Virus record (IMG/VR): IMGVR_UViG_3300020457_001257
Span: 1-36,850 of that record
DNA: 36,850 bases
Source of the DNA: a virus
Reading direction: 5' to 3' (one strand)
Each line of letters starts with the position of its first letter. Positions within the stretch are counted from its first letter, which is position 1. The notes under the pieces were generated by a model that saw only the letters and a list, made by a program, of their open reading frames with translations, was not told the DNA's origin and did no database searches. The position numbers and the translations under genes were made by a program. This document shows, in pieces, positions 7,832-17,406 of this stretch.

Positions 7832-9301
7832 ATGCCAGCGATAATAACAACAAAATTTAGAATAAACAATAGTGAGCAGTTTCACGAATCTTTTACTGAA
7901 GCGTCTCCAAACGTTTATTACATCGGTCTTGCAAGACCACAAGCTTTCGCTACACCTACAAGAGGTGATGGTCGTACAGATTACGAAGGAACAGACTCAA
8001 ATCCAATAACTCCAGGTGATACAGTTATTGCAGAGTTTAATACCTTTGATGACCTTTTAGCAGCTAAAAAAATTACAAGTTCAGATATATCTTTTTGTAT
8101 ACCAAGAAGAAACTGGACAACAGGAACAACTTACGATATTTACAGACACGACTATGGCGAATATGTGACTGGTAGTACTTCTACTAGAAATACTGCTAAT
8201 AGTGGTGCAACAACTTTACATGACGCTAATTTTTATGTTTTAACTACAGACAGAAACGTATACAAATGTATTGACAATGATGGTAATACAGCAAGTACAA
8301 ATGAGCCAAGTGGCACAGGTACTAGTGTTATAACAACTGCTGATGGTTACAAATGGAAATATATGTACACAATGTCAGCGTCTCAACAATCAAATTTCTT
8401 ATCAACTGATTTTATGGGAGTTTCAACTAACTCAACAGTTAGTTCAGCTGCTGTAGATGGATCAATTGATTGTATTAAAATTAAATCAGCAGGCTCAGGT
8501 GGTGCTGATGGTACTCACGCAGTCACTATTAAAGGTGACGGTTCAAGTGCAGCTGCTAACGTAGTAGTTTCAGGTGGAACAATTACATCGGTAACTATGA
8601 CTAACGTTGGATCAGGTTATACTTTTGGTACAGTTTCAAATGCAGAAATAGTAGCCGCTGGTGCAACTAGTTTAACTGGTGCAGAGTTAGATGTAATAAT
8701 CTCTCCAAAAGGTGGCCACGGTTTTAATGCAATAGAAGAATTAGGTGGTTTCTTTGTAATGTTAAATGTAAATTTAGAAGGAACAGAATCAGCAAACTCT
8801 GGAGATTTCCATGCTGGTAATGACTTCAGAAAAATTGCTTTATTAAGAGATCCAAAATCAGGTGGTTCAGCTGCTTCAGCTTCAACTTTAAGAGGAACAA
8901 AAGCAGTAAGAATTAACTCAACACCAACTCCAGGTACTTTTGTAGTAGATGAGGAATTAAATCAAGCAACAACAGGTGCTGTAGGAAAAGTTGTAGAATG
9001 GGATTCAACAAACAGAATTTTATATTATATTCAAACAAGACACAATGACGCCGGCGTTGACGCTAATGGTAATTTGACAGCATTTTCTAGTACACATGTA
9101 ATAACTGGTCAAACATCTTCAGCAACAGGTACACCGGAGACAAGTGTATCAGCAACAATCAACAATGTTGTATTTTCAAGTGGTTATTCTACTCCGGAAA
9201 TAGATCATGACTCTGGCGATGTATTGTACATAGAAAACAGAGCACCTATTCAAAGAGCAACAGATCAAACAGAAAATATAAAATTGGTCATTGAGTTTTA
9301 A
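7832..9301 (+). CDS. 8: Baseplate wedge protein gp8, enlarged
   Basis: Similar to T4 gp8: TTKFRINNSEQFHESF at the N-terminus, IPRRNW near residue 90 (T4 has IPRRDW), a VYKCIDN segment, and DGYKWKYMYTMS near 170 (T4 has DGYVWEYLFEIP). At 489 residues it is about 155 longer than T4 gp8. The extra length is explained by a GSGY beta module (around 225-285) and a TGAVGKVVEWDSTNRIL module (around 380-400) that are also found in the neighbouring structural proteins. gp8 dimers stabilise the wedge and contact gp7 and gp10. It lies 11 bases before the next large gene. Confidence 0.85.
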   Translation: MPAIITTKFRINNSEQFHESFTEASPNVYYIGLARPQAFATPTRGDGRTDYEGTDSNPITPGDTVIAEFNTFDDLLAAKKITSSDISFCIPRRNWTTGTTYDIYRHDYGEYVTGSTSTRNTANSGATTLHDANFYVLTTDRNVYKCIDNDGNTASTNEPSGTGTSVITTADGYKWKYMYTMSASQQSNFLSTDFMGVSTNSTVSSAAVDGSIDCIKIKSAGSGGADGTHAVTIKGDGSSAAANVVVSGGTITSVTMTNVGSGYTFGTVSNAEIVAAGATSLTGAELDVIISPKGGHGFNAIEELGGFFVMLNVNLEGTESANSGDFHAGNDFRKIALLRDPKSGGSAASASTLRGTKAVRINSTPTPGTFVVDEELNQATTGAVGKVVEWDSTNRILYYIQTRHNDAGVDANGNLTAFSSTHVITGQTSSATGTPETSVSATINNVVFSSGYSTPEIDHDSGDVLYIENRAPIQRATDQTENIKLVIEF

Positions 9302-9312
9302 GAAAGGAAACT

Positions 9313-12300
9313 ATGCCAAGTCCAACAGACTTTAACCTTTCGCCTTACTACGATGACTTTAACGAGTCAAAAAAGTTCCATAGAGTTCTTTTTAGACCGT
9401 CTTTTGCAGTTCAAGGTAGAGAGTTAACACAATCACAATCTATTTTACAAAATCAGATTGAAAGATTATCAGATCACGTCTTTGAACAAGGCGCTATGGT
9501 TATCCCTGGCGATATTTCTTACGATCTTCAATATCACGCAGTTAAGATTTCATCATTTACAGATTCAGCGGCCGTTGGAGTTACCTTAAACGATTTCATA
9601 GGTTTAACTTTAACAGGTGCAACTTCAGGAGTAAAAGCAAGAGTAGTTAACGTATCAGCAACAGATGGTACTGACCCTAATACATTATTCGTAAAATATT
9701 TAAACTCTGGTACAAACAATACTACAACTGCTTTTTCAACAGAAACAATTTCAGTAGCAACTACTTTACAATCAACATCAACAACTGTTTCAGCAGTAGT
9801 ATCTGGTACAGCAACAGGTAGTGCAGCTTCAGTTAAAGAAGGTGTTTATTACATTAATGGTTTCCATGTGATGGTTGCTAATCAAGATTTAATATTAGAC
9901 AAATACACAAACACGCCATCATATAGAGTAGGTTTATTAGTATCAGAAAGTTTTGTCACACAAAACGATGACCTTTCTTTAAACGATAATGCTCAAGGCG
10001 TTTCAAACACAAATGCTCCAGGTGCTCATAGATTTAAAATAGATTTAACATTAACTAAAAAATCTTTAGCTGCTACAGACGATTCAAACTTTGTAGAGTT
10101 ATTGAGATTAAAAAATGGTATTATACAAAACCAAGTTAGAACAACTGAATATGCTATATTAGAAGATACATTAGCAAGACGTACTTTTGATGAATCAGGA
10201 GATTATGCAGTAAGAGATTTTGATTTAGATTTAAGAGAACATTTAATTTCAGGTACTAACAGAGGTATATACACTTCAGGAGAAGGTGGTTTAGAAAGTA
10301 AAATTGCAGCTGGTTTAGCACCAGGTAAAGCATACGTTAAAGGTTATGAAATAGAAACAATTGGTACATCTTTCGCAGACGTAAATAAAGCAAGAGATTT
10401 TGATACACAAAACAATTCAAACACAAGATTTGATGTTGGTAACTATGTAAATGTAAATAACGTTTATGGTTCTCCAGATATTGGATTTGTATCAGGCGAT
10501 GTAGCAGCTTTTAAAGAATTAAGTTTTTACAGAGAGGCAACATCTTCAAGAGGAACAGAGAACGCAGGATCAGCTTCTAATATAAAACAAATTGGTCGTG
10601 GTAAGTCTAGAGGTTTTGAACACTCTACAGGTACGGCAGTTTCTAATATATTTGCAAGTTCATCATTAAATAGTGCAGTATTCAAACATTATCTTTTTGA
10701 TATTGTTATGTTCACTCACTTAAACTGTCCTAAAAATCAAGCATTTACAAACGGAGAAGAAATTACAGGAAGTACTTCAGGTGCTAAAGGTACATATGAA
10801 AGTATTTCTACTGAACAATCTCATACAATTACAGGTGCAACAGCAGCTAATCCTGTAGTAATAACATCATCAAACACTTTACAAGAGGGTCAACAAGTGA
10901 CAATCAACAGTGTTGGTGGTATGACAGAATTAAATGGTAATACATATACAGTAAAAAATCCAACTGCTTCTAATTTTGAATTAGATGTAAACGGTTCTGC
11001 TTTCACAGCATATACAAGTGGTGGTACAGCAGATCATTCTGTTGTTGTTTTATCTAATGTATCAGGAACATTTACGCCAGGAGAAACAATCACTGGTGGT
11101 ATTTCAACAAACACTGCTACTATTCAAGCAAACGCTAGAGGTTTTAACGGTGCTACAACATATGACGTATCATCTGTAAAACAAGTAGGTATGACTGGTA
11201 CTCCAACGTTTACAGCAGATACAGTTTTGACAGGTTCAACATTAACAGGTACAATGTCAATAGCAAACAGTGGTACTACTATTACTGGTTTCGGTACAAA
11301 ATTTAATACAGAATTAAGAATTGGTGACTCAATCACATTTACAACAGACGCAGGTAGTTCAATAACTAGAATTGTTGAAGGAATAATTTCCGATACTTCT
11401 ATGGAAGTTTCTGTTGCTGTTGGTGGTTCAGACGTATCAACAAAATCAAGTGTATCTAGAAATAGAACAACATTAAACGATACTGATAAAAACGTTTCAT
11501 TATTTAAATTACCATATGAAACAGTTAAAACATTAAAAACAACTTCTAACTCTGGTGCTAGTGATACTAACTTTAAAATTAGAAGACACTTCACACAAAC
11601 GTTAGGTTCAAATGGTGACGCAACAATTTCAGCAGGTACAAACGAAACTTTTGTATCTTATGATGATAAAGATTATTCAGTTTCAATTATGTCAACTGGT
11701 TCAGGTGGTACTGGTGCAACAGGAGATTTCTTATCTTTATCTGGTAATAACCACGAAGGAGATTCAATCTTTACATTAAGTGGTTCGCCATCTGGTAAAT
11801 CTTTAGTATTAGACTTTGGTTCTAATTATGCAGGTCACAAAATAAAAATTTTAGCAACTGTTAGTAGATCAGTTGTAGAAGAAAAAACAAAAACATTGGT
11901 TACAGGTGAAACAAGAAACCACACTAGTTTAGCAGATATTAAAAAACAAGGTGGTATGAGATTAAGTAAAGCAGATATTTACAGATTAAACTCTGTTAAA
12001 ATGGCGACTGCCTTTGGTACATATTCATCTTCAGGCGAAGTAGATATTACTGACAGATTTGATTTAGACAATGGTCAAAGAGATAATTTCTATGACATTG
12101 GTAGAGTTATCTTGAAAAAAGGTGCTGTTGATCCAACTGGTTCAGTTCAAATTAATTTTGATTACTTCTCTCATGGTTCGGGAGATGTTTTCACTGTAGA
12201 TAGTTATTCAGGTGCAGTAGACTATAAAGATATACCTTCTCACACTTCGGATACTACAGGAGAAACTTACGAATTAAGAGATTGTTTAGACTTTAGACCA

Positions 12301-15300
12301 AGAGTAGACGATAACAGTACAATCAATCTAGGAGAAACAGATAGATATTATAATGGTGCAGGTGCGTCAACAGTAGATGTAGTTAGATTTGGCGATGATA
12401 TAACTTCAGATTTAGAATATTACTTACCAAGAATAGATAAAATATTTGTAGATAAAGATGGTAAATTTAAAATATCAGAGGGTGCTAGTGCGTTAGTACC
12501 ACAATCTCCAAAAAATTTAGATGGTGCAATGCATTTGTACACACTAGATATTCCAGCATACACACTGGATACAGACGACATCACTATAACTAAAGTTGAC
12601 AATAAACGATATACAATGAGAGACATTGGTCGTTTAGAAAATAGAATTGAGAATATTGAATATTATACTCAGCTTTCATTATTAGAAATGCAAGCTCAAA
12701 ATTTACAAGTACAAGACGCAGAAGGATTTGACAGATTTAAGAATGGATTTATAGTAGACAATTTCACAGGACATAGTATAGGTGATGTAAGAAATTTAGA
12801 CTACAAGGCTTCAATGGATATGGCAAGAGGTGAATTAAGACCTATGTTTAATGAGGATGCCGTACAATTGATTGAAAGTGATAATGACGGAACAGCAATT
12901 ACTTCGTCTGATAGAACAGACGCTAAGTATGCGAAAACAGGAGACCTGATCACTTTGCCTTATAGTGAGACAACGCTAATTGATCAACCTTTCGCAAGCA
13001 AATTTGTTAACGTAAACCCATTTGACATTTTTAGTTGGACTGGTAGTATTGCGTTAACACCTCCGTCAGACGAATGGAAAGAAACAGAAAGAGCACCTGA
13101 ATTAGTTGTAAATAGAACAGGTGGTTTTGATACGTTAGTACAAAATTTAGGAAATCCTAATTTAACACAAGTTGAAATAGGTACTGTATGGAACGAATGG
13201 CAAGAGTTTTGGTCAGGAACACCAACAGAGGTAGGTAGAAGAAATTTAGGAACAGGTAGACAAGGTAGACGAGTATTCAGACGAGAAGAAATAACATCTA
13301 CAGGTCAATTAAGTGCAACAAGAACAGGTGTAAGAACAAGAATAGTTCCACAAGTTGTAAGAAACTCAATTGGCGACAGAGTTGTATCAGTTGGTATAGT
13401 TCCATTTATAAGAAGTAGAACATTAACTTTCAATGCAACAAGATTAAAACCTGAAACAAGAGTTTATCCTTTCTTTGATAATATAGACATATCAAGTTAT
13501 GTCACACCAAACGGTGGTTCTCTAGGTGGTAACCTAGTGACAGACGTTAACGGTGCAGTATCAGGAACGTTTGCTATACCTGATCCAAAAGACAATAGTA
13601 ATCCAAGATGGAGAACAGGTCAAAGAGTATTCAGATTAACAAGTTCATCAGCAAATACTTTAAGTTCAGCAGTAGAAACTTCAGCAGAGGCAGACTATCT
13701 TGCTAAAGGGGCTTTAGAAACAGTACAAGAAACTATTATTTCTACAAGAGAGCCATTAACTGTTAGAGAAAGTACTGTTGAAACAGTTTCAAGAGGAACA
13801 CAAACAAGAACAAGAGTAACCGAAACAACAATAGGTTGGACTGACCCATTAGCACAAACATTTATGATAGATGACGCTGGTGGCGTATTCTTAACTTCTA
13901 TGGACTTATACTTTAGTTCTAAAGATGATAATATTCCGGTAACAGTACAAATAAGAGAAGTTGTAAATGGTTATCCAGGAAAAAGAATAGTTCCTTTCTC
14001 TGAAAAAACTTTAAATCCAAGTGCAGTGTCAACAAGTACAGACGCAACAACGGCTACAACATTTACTTTTGATAGTCCAGTTTACTTACAAGAAAATACA
14101 GAATATTGTTTTGTTGTTATGTCAAACTGTAATAACTATAACTGTTATGTTGGTAGATTAGGAGAAAGAGTAATAGGTTCTGATAGAACAATCTCACAAC
14201 AACCTTATGCTGGTGTTATGTTTAAATCACAAAACGGTTCTACTTGGACAGCTGAACAAAACGAAGATATTAAATTTAAAATCAAAAGAGCAGAGTTTGA
14301 AAATGTGACAGGTACAGTGACGTTATGTAATGACGCTTTACCTACAAGAACATTAAAAACAAATGCATTAAGAACAACAGATACGTCTGGTGTAATTAGA
14401 GTTTCGCATCCTAACCACGGTATGCATGGTACATCAAACAATGTCACAATTGCTGGAGTTCCATCAGGTACTTACAATGGTATTGCTCATAGTGATATTA
14501 ATGGAACATACACAAGTATTTCTAACGTGACTTTAGACTCTTATGATATTACAACAAGTGGTACGGCAAATGCAACAGGCGATGTTGGTGGTTCAGTTAT
14601 TACTTCTACACAAAATAGATTATACGATGTAATGAATTTAAATTTACAAACAGCTATTGTACCAGGAACAAATATTACTTACAATATGAGACCAACAACT
14701 GGTAAATCAGTTCACGGTTCAGAAACAGAATTTAGTTTAACAGCTGCTACAGCACCTGTAGCTACAATTGCAAATGATAATATTTACTTCAATAGTCCTC
14801 AAATGGTTGCAAGTGCAATTAACGAGACAAACGAAATGTCAGGAAGTAAATCATTATTTGTAAATCTAGTTATGTCAACTACAAATACTAAACTTTCTCC
14901 AGTATTAGATATGCAAAGAGTTAGTGCGTATGTAGTTCAAAACAGATTAAACAGTGCAACAAGTGGTAATACACCTAATTACGTATCAGATATAGAAAGC
15001 ACAGGAACATCATCAAGTGGTGTTTACGTCACTAGACCAGTGGTACTAGAAAACTTATCAACTGCTCTAGATGTAAGATTAACTCAAAACGTTAGATCAA
15101 CATCAAACGTAAGAGTATATTTCAGATTATCAGGTTCGGAAGAATCAAGAAATATAAACGACATAGGTTGGACAGCTTTCAATACAGCAGGCGAAGAAGA
15201 CACTACAGTGACGCCAGCTCAAGATGACGAAACATTTAGAGAATACAAATATAGTGCAAGTGGTTTAAATGAGTTTAATACTTTCCAATTAAAAATTGTT

Positions 15301-15369
15301 ATGAAAGGTACAAACTCTGCTTATCCACCAATTATAAAAGATATGAGAGGTATTGCATTAGCAGTATAA
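9313..15369 (+). CDS. Giant DUF4815 virion protein (baseplate/fibre), 2018 aa
   Basis: The N-terminus (YYDDFNESKKFHRVLFRP, then AVQGRELTQSQSILQNQIER) is the hallmark of DUF4815 proteins, large structural proteins of marine T4-like phages. Inside are several GxTSGA-type modules (near residues 100, 480 and 590), a segment near 510-575 (GGMTELNGNTYTVKNPTASN) of the type often labelled E1-FCCH-like in phage proteins, and a related HPNHGMHG module near 1695-1770. A helical stretch near 1095-1140 contains RLENRIENIEYYTQLSLLEM. AAAGGA precedes the start. It is by far the largest gene of the window and probably builds the outer baseplate or a fibre connector; the exact position in the virion is inferred. 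Confidence 0.85.
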   Translation: MPSPTDFNLSPYYDDFNESKKFHRVLFRPSFAVQGRELTQSQSILQNQIERLSDHVFEQGAMVIPGDISYDLQYHAVKISSFTDSAAVGVTLNDFIGLTLTGATSGVKARVVNVSATDGTDPNTLFVKYLNSGTNNTTTAFSTETISVATTLQSTSTTVSAVVSGTATGSAASVKEGVYYINGFHVMVANQDLILDKYTNTPSYRVGLLVSESFVTQNDDLSLNDNAQGVSNTNAPGAHRFKIDLTLTKKSLAATDDSNFVELLRLKNGIIQNQVRTTEYAILEDTLARRTFDESGDYAVRDFDLDLREHLISGTNRGIYTSGEGGLESKIAAGLAPGKAYVKGYEIETIGTSFADVNKARDFDTQNNSNTRFDVGNYVNVNNVYGSPDIGFVSGDVAAFKELSFYREATSSRGTENAGSASNIKQIGRGKSRGFEHSTGTAVSNIFASSSLNSAVFKHYLFDIVMFTHLNCPKNQAFTNGEEITGSTSGAKGTYESISTEQSHTITGATAANPVVITSSNTLQEGQQVTINSVGGMTELNGNTYTVKNPTASNFELDVNGSAFTAYTSGGTADHSVVVLSNVSGTFTPGETITGGISTNTATIQANARGFNGATTYDVSSVKQVGMTGTPTFTADTVLTGSTLTGTMSIANSGTTITGFGTKFNTELRIGDSITFTTDAGSSITRIVEGIISDTSMEVSVAVGGSDVSTKSSVSRNRTTLNDTDKNVSLFKLPYETVKTLKTTSNSGASDTNFKIRRHFTQTLGSNGDATISAGTNETFVSYDDKDYSVSIMSTGSGGTGATGDFLSLSGNNHEGDSIFTLSGSPSGKSLVLDFGSNYAGHKIKILATVSRSVVEEKTKTLVTGETRNHTSLADIKKQGGMRLSKADIYRLNSVKMATAFGTYSSSGEVDITDRFDLDNGQRDNFYDIGRVILKKGAVDPTGSVQINFDYFSHGSGDVFTVDSYSGAVDYKDIPSHTSDTTGETYELRDCLDFRPRVDDNSTINLGETDRYYNGAGASTVDVVRFGDDITSDLEYYLPRIDKIFVDKDGKFKISEGASALVPQSPKNLDGAMHLYTLDIPAYTLDTDDITITKVDNKRYTMRDIGRLENRIENIEYYTQLSLLEMQAQNLQVQDAEGFDRFKNGFIVDNFTGHSIGDVRNLDYKASMDMARGELRPMFNEDAVQLIESDNDGTAITSSDRTDAKYAKTGDLITLPYSETTLIDQPFASKFVNVNPFDIFSWTGSIALTPPSDEWKETERAPELVVNRTGGFDTLVQNLGNPNLTQVEIGTVWNEWQEFWSGTPTEVGRRNLGTGRQGRRVFRREEITSTGQLSATRTGVRTRIVPQVVRNSIGDRVVSVGIVPFIRSRTLTFNATRLKPETRVYPFFDNIDISSYVTPNGGSLGGNLVTDVNGAVSGTFAIPDPKDNSNPRWRTGQRVFRLTSSSANTLSSAVETSAEADYLAKGALETVQETIISTREPLTVRESTVETVSRGTQTRTRVTETTIGWTDPLAQTFMIDDAGGVFLTSMDLYFSSKDDNIPVTVQIREVVNGYPGKRIVPFSEKTLNPSAVSTSTDATTATTFTFDSPVYLQENTEYCFVVMSNCNNYNCYVGRLGERVIGSDRTISQQPYAGVMFKSQNGSTWTAEQNEDIKFKIKRAEFENVTGTVTLCNDALPTRTLKTNALRTTDTSGVIRVSHPNHGMHGTSNNVTIAGVPSGTYNGIAHSDINGTYTSISNVTLDSYDITTSGTANATGDVGGSVITSTQNRLYDVMNLNLQTAIVPGTNITYNMRPTTGKSVHGSETEFSLTAATAPVATIANDNIYFNSPQMVASAINETNEMSGSKSLFVNLVMSTTNTKLSPVLDMQRVSAYVVQNRLNSATSGNTPNYVSDIESTGTSSSGVYVTRPVVLENLSTALDVRLTQNVRSTSNVRVYFRLSGSEESRNINDIGWTAFNTAGEEDTTVTPAQDDETFREYKYSASGLNEFNTFQLKIVMKGTNSAYPPIIKDMRGIALAV

Positions 15370-15373
15370 GAAT

Positions 15374-15589
15374 ATGGCTAGAACGTTAAGAGTTGAAGGA
15401 TTTGAAAGTTTAGTAAGAGACGTTAATACAAAAGCAATTATTAATACTAACAGATCAGAGTATAATAACTATATGAAAAGAGTTAAAGCTAGAGAAAACA
15501 ATACTGATACAATAAGAGCTCTTTGTAAAGAGATAAATACTTTAAAAAAAGAATTATTTGAAATTAAAAAACACATGAAGAAGGACTAA
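15374..15589 (+). CDS. Small coiled-coil protein, 71 aa
   Basis: A 71-residue charged protein. Its C-terminal half (ALCKEINTLKKELFEIKKH) has heptad-like spacing of hydrophobic residues and is likely a short coiled coil. It starts 4 bases after the giant virion gene and ends 3 bases before the next gene, so it belongs to the structural operon. It may be a fibre-assembly chaperone or a minor structural component; no family is recognised. Confidence 0.7.
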   Translation: MARTLRVEGFESLVRDVNTKAIINTNRSEYNNYMKRVKARENNTDTIRALCKEINTLKKELFEIKKHMKKD

Positions 15590-15592
15590 ACA

Positions 15593-16129
15593 ATGGCAGT
15601 AAAAAATATAGCAGGAACAGATACACTAGAAACATTTAGAACGAAGTTTAACGACTTAGCGGCTAATGATTTCGGTGATCCAGCTTTATTATCACCGGCA
15701 GGTATATCAGCAACGTCTGTTGTTGGTGCAGTAGTAGAATTGTCTTCTCAAATAGGTACAGGACAAGGTCACTACATAAGAGACGCAAGTTCAACAGTTC
15801 AGTTGATTGCTCCAGGTAATACTGTATCTTTTTTAGGTACAAGTAATCAAATTACTGCTACAGTTTCAAGTCCAGATACAGTGACACTTGCTTTTCCAAC
15901 AAACGTGACAGTGACTAACTTAACAGTTAGTGGTACGTTAAATGGACAAACAATTACTTTCCCAAGTGCAAGTGGAGAAATTATTACAACAGGTTCTATT
16001 GATCTTGTTGCAGAGAGTATGATGGCCGATGACGCAGTTGGTTCAAATCAATTAAAATCTTTGTCAACATTATTAATTAAAAATAGTTCTGGTGCTACTT
16101 TAAAAACAGTACACGGCGCCGGCGCTTAA
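15593..16129 (+). CDS. Short fibre-like virion protein
   Basis: A 178-residue Ser/Thr/Gly-rich protein with an N-terminal helical part (LETFRTKFNDLAAND) and a middle region of beta-rich repeats (VTVTNLTVSGTLNGQTI) common in phage fibre proteins. The C-terminus (STLLIKNSSGATLKTVHG) matches the end of the YadA-like fibre encoded at 6865, which suggests both use the same tip, attachment or trimerisation element. AAGGA 8 bases before the ATG supports the start. A 6-bp hairpin follows the gene. Confidence 0.7.
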   Translation: MAVKNIAGTDTLETFRTKFNDLAANDFGDPALLSPAGISATSVVGAVVELSSQIGTGQGHYIRDASSTVQLIAPGNTVSFLGTSNQITATVSSPDTVTLAFPTNVTVTNLTVSGTLNGQTITFPSASGEIITTGSIDLVAESMMADDAVGSNQLKSLSTLLIKNSSGATLKTVHGAGA

Positions 16130-16135
16130 TAACTA

Positions 16136-16151
16136 GTCACTTAACAGTGAC
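16136..16151 (+). terminator. Small hairpin after the fibre gene
   Basis: GTCACT and AGTGAC can pair with a 4-base loop (TAAC). It is not followed by a T run, so it is not a standard intrinsic terminator. It overlaps the first base of the late promoter at 16151, so it might instead be a protein-binding or mRNA-end element. Confidence 0.3.
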
Positions 16152-16158
16152 ATAAATA
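16151..16158 (+). promoter_or_regulatory. T4-type late promoter motif (CATAAATA)
   Basis: One mismatch to TATAAATA, exactly 5 bases before the ATG of the epimerase-like gene at 16164, the same spacing as at 1191, 1948 and 35914. Confidence 0.6.
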
Positions 16159-16163
16159 ACATT

Positions 16164-16895
16164 ATGAATATATTATTAACAGGTAGTGACGGATTTATCG
16201 GCAAACACCTACAAAAATTTTTAGAAAAAAACAATCACAAAGTTATACCAATTGACTTACTATCAGGTAATGATTTAGTAAGTTGCGACCTCAAATACAA
16301 TGTGGATATGGTTATACATCTTGCTGGCCTTTCGGGAGTTAGAGACAGTTTAGATAGACCAACAGAATACTGGACACATAACGTAATAGCAGGTCAAAGA
16401 TTATTTGAATATTTCCCAAATACAAGAATACTATATGCAAGTTCATCAACGGCTGTAGAGCCTTGGAGAAACCCTTACGCTATGAGTAAGTTTTCTTTAG
16501 AACGTTTAGCACCAGAGAACGCTGTTGGCATGAGATTTACAACAGTATACGGACCAGGTGCAAGAGAGCATATGTTAATACCAAGAATATTAAGAAACGA
16601 TGTACCATTTGTACATACTAATCATACAAGAGATTTTATACATGTAGATGATATTATAAGTGCAATAGACACTTTAATGAAAAGTGATTACAAAGGAGTA
16701 TTAGATGTTGGTTGTGGAAAATCCTATAATCTGTTAGAATTATTAGAACATAACGGTATACAATGTGAGAAACGGATAGGGAACGAATCTGAACGTACAG
16801 ATAACAGAGCAAACAACGAAGATTTAATTAAATTAAACTGGTCGCCTAAAAACGATCTATATAAGTATATAAAGGAAAACAGAAATGTCCAATGA
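16164..16895 (+). CDS. NAD-dependent epimerase/dehydratase (extended SDR)
   Basis: A 243-residue extended short-chain dehydrogenase/reductase of the kind that changes nucleotide sugars. The NAD-binding GxxGxxG is GSDGFIG at residues 7-13. The catalytic set is visible as SSS at 93-95 and YxxxK at 105-109. RFTTVYGPG (near 125) and RDFIHVDD (near 155) are typical of sugar epimerases such as UDP-glucose 4-epimerase-type enzymes. It is shorter than most (about 300-340), mainly at the C-terminal substrate-binding part. It overlaps the next gene by 11 bases. It may feed sugars to the glycosyltransferases of the adjacent minus-strand island. Confidence 0.82.
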   Translation: MNILLTGSDGFIGKHLQKFLEKNNHKVIPIDLLSGNDLVSCDLKYNVDMVIHLAGLSGVRDSLDRPTEYWTHNVIAGQRLFEYFPNTRILYASSSTAVEPWRNPYAMSKFSLERLAPENAVGMRFTTVYGPGAREHMLIPRILRNDVPFVHTNHTRDFIHVDDIISAIDTLMKSDYKGVLDVGCGKSYNLLELLEHNGIQCEKRIGNESERTDNRANNEDLIKLNWSPKNDLYKYIKENRNVQ

Positions 16896-17406
16896 AATAA
16901 GAATGTTTGATCACAAACAGGTAGGTTTTGGCGAAGAATTATTAAAAGATCACTTCGTTGAAGCTAGATTTACAAACAGTGATAGAACGTGGATAGAAGT
17001 AATCACTAATGAAAAGGGAGATTCTTTAACATCTACACATATTGAGTATGATGAAAACCAACCATATTATCAAGCGTTAATGACGGTTACTAACATTGAT
17101 AAGATACATGAATGGACTTACAATCATAACGAAAGACAAAGAAAAGAATTTGAAGCATTTGCTTTACAAGTTGCAAAAGACGAGGGCTTAGTTCAAACAG
17201 ATCAACAAAATCCTACAAAGGTTTTAGATTTACTTTTCAATGAGGAAGAAGCAACCGAAGATGAAATGTTTGCTTTAAAAATTGCTGTATTTGAAATACC
17301 TAAAATAAAAGATTCAAAAAATCTAGACGCTAAAAAAGCATTAAGAAAATCTAAATCTAGATTGGAATTAATTAAAGGTGCTATTGATCTTTATAGTGCG
17401 GAATAA
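16885..17406 (+). CDS. Unknown phage protein, 173 aa
   Basis: A 173-residue acidic, mostly helical protein. No motif points to a function. The N-terminus (FVEARFTNSDRTWIEVITNE) suggests a small beta domain, followed by two charged helical parts (about 60-100 and 105-165). AAGGA lies 8 bases upstream of the ATG, inside the end of the epimerase-like gene. Its 3' end overlaps the convergent gene at 17381 by 26 bases, marking the border between the late plus-strand block and the minus-strand island. Confidence 0.7.
   Translation: MSNEIRMFDHKQVGFGEELLKDHFVEARFTNSDRTWIEVITNEKGDSLTSTHIEYDENQPYYQALMTVTNIDKIHEWTYNHNERQRKEFEAFALQVAKDEGLVQTDQQNPTKVLDLLFNEEEATEDEMFALKIAVFEIPKIKDSKNLDAKKALRKSKSRLELIKGAIDLYSAE

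Noticed and set aside
11124-11594. Long open frame on the minus strand inside the giant virion gene
   Set aside because: It lies opposite a clearly coding gene, has a repetitive Val/Ser/Pro composition caused by reading Thr/Gly/Asn codons backwards, and has no ribosome-binding site. The frames at 7323-7640, 12420-12626 and 14205-14447 are rejected for the same reason.
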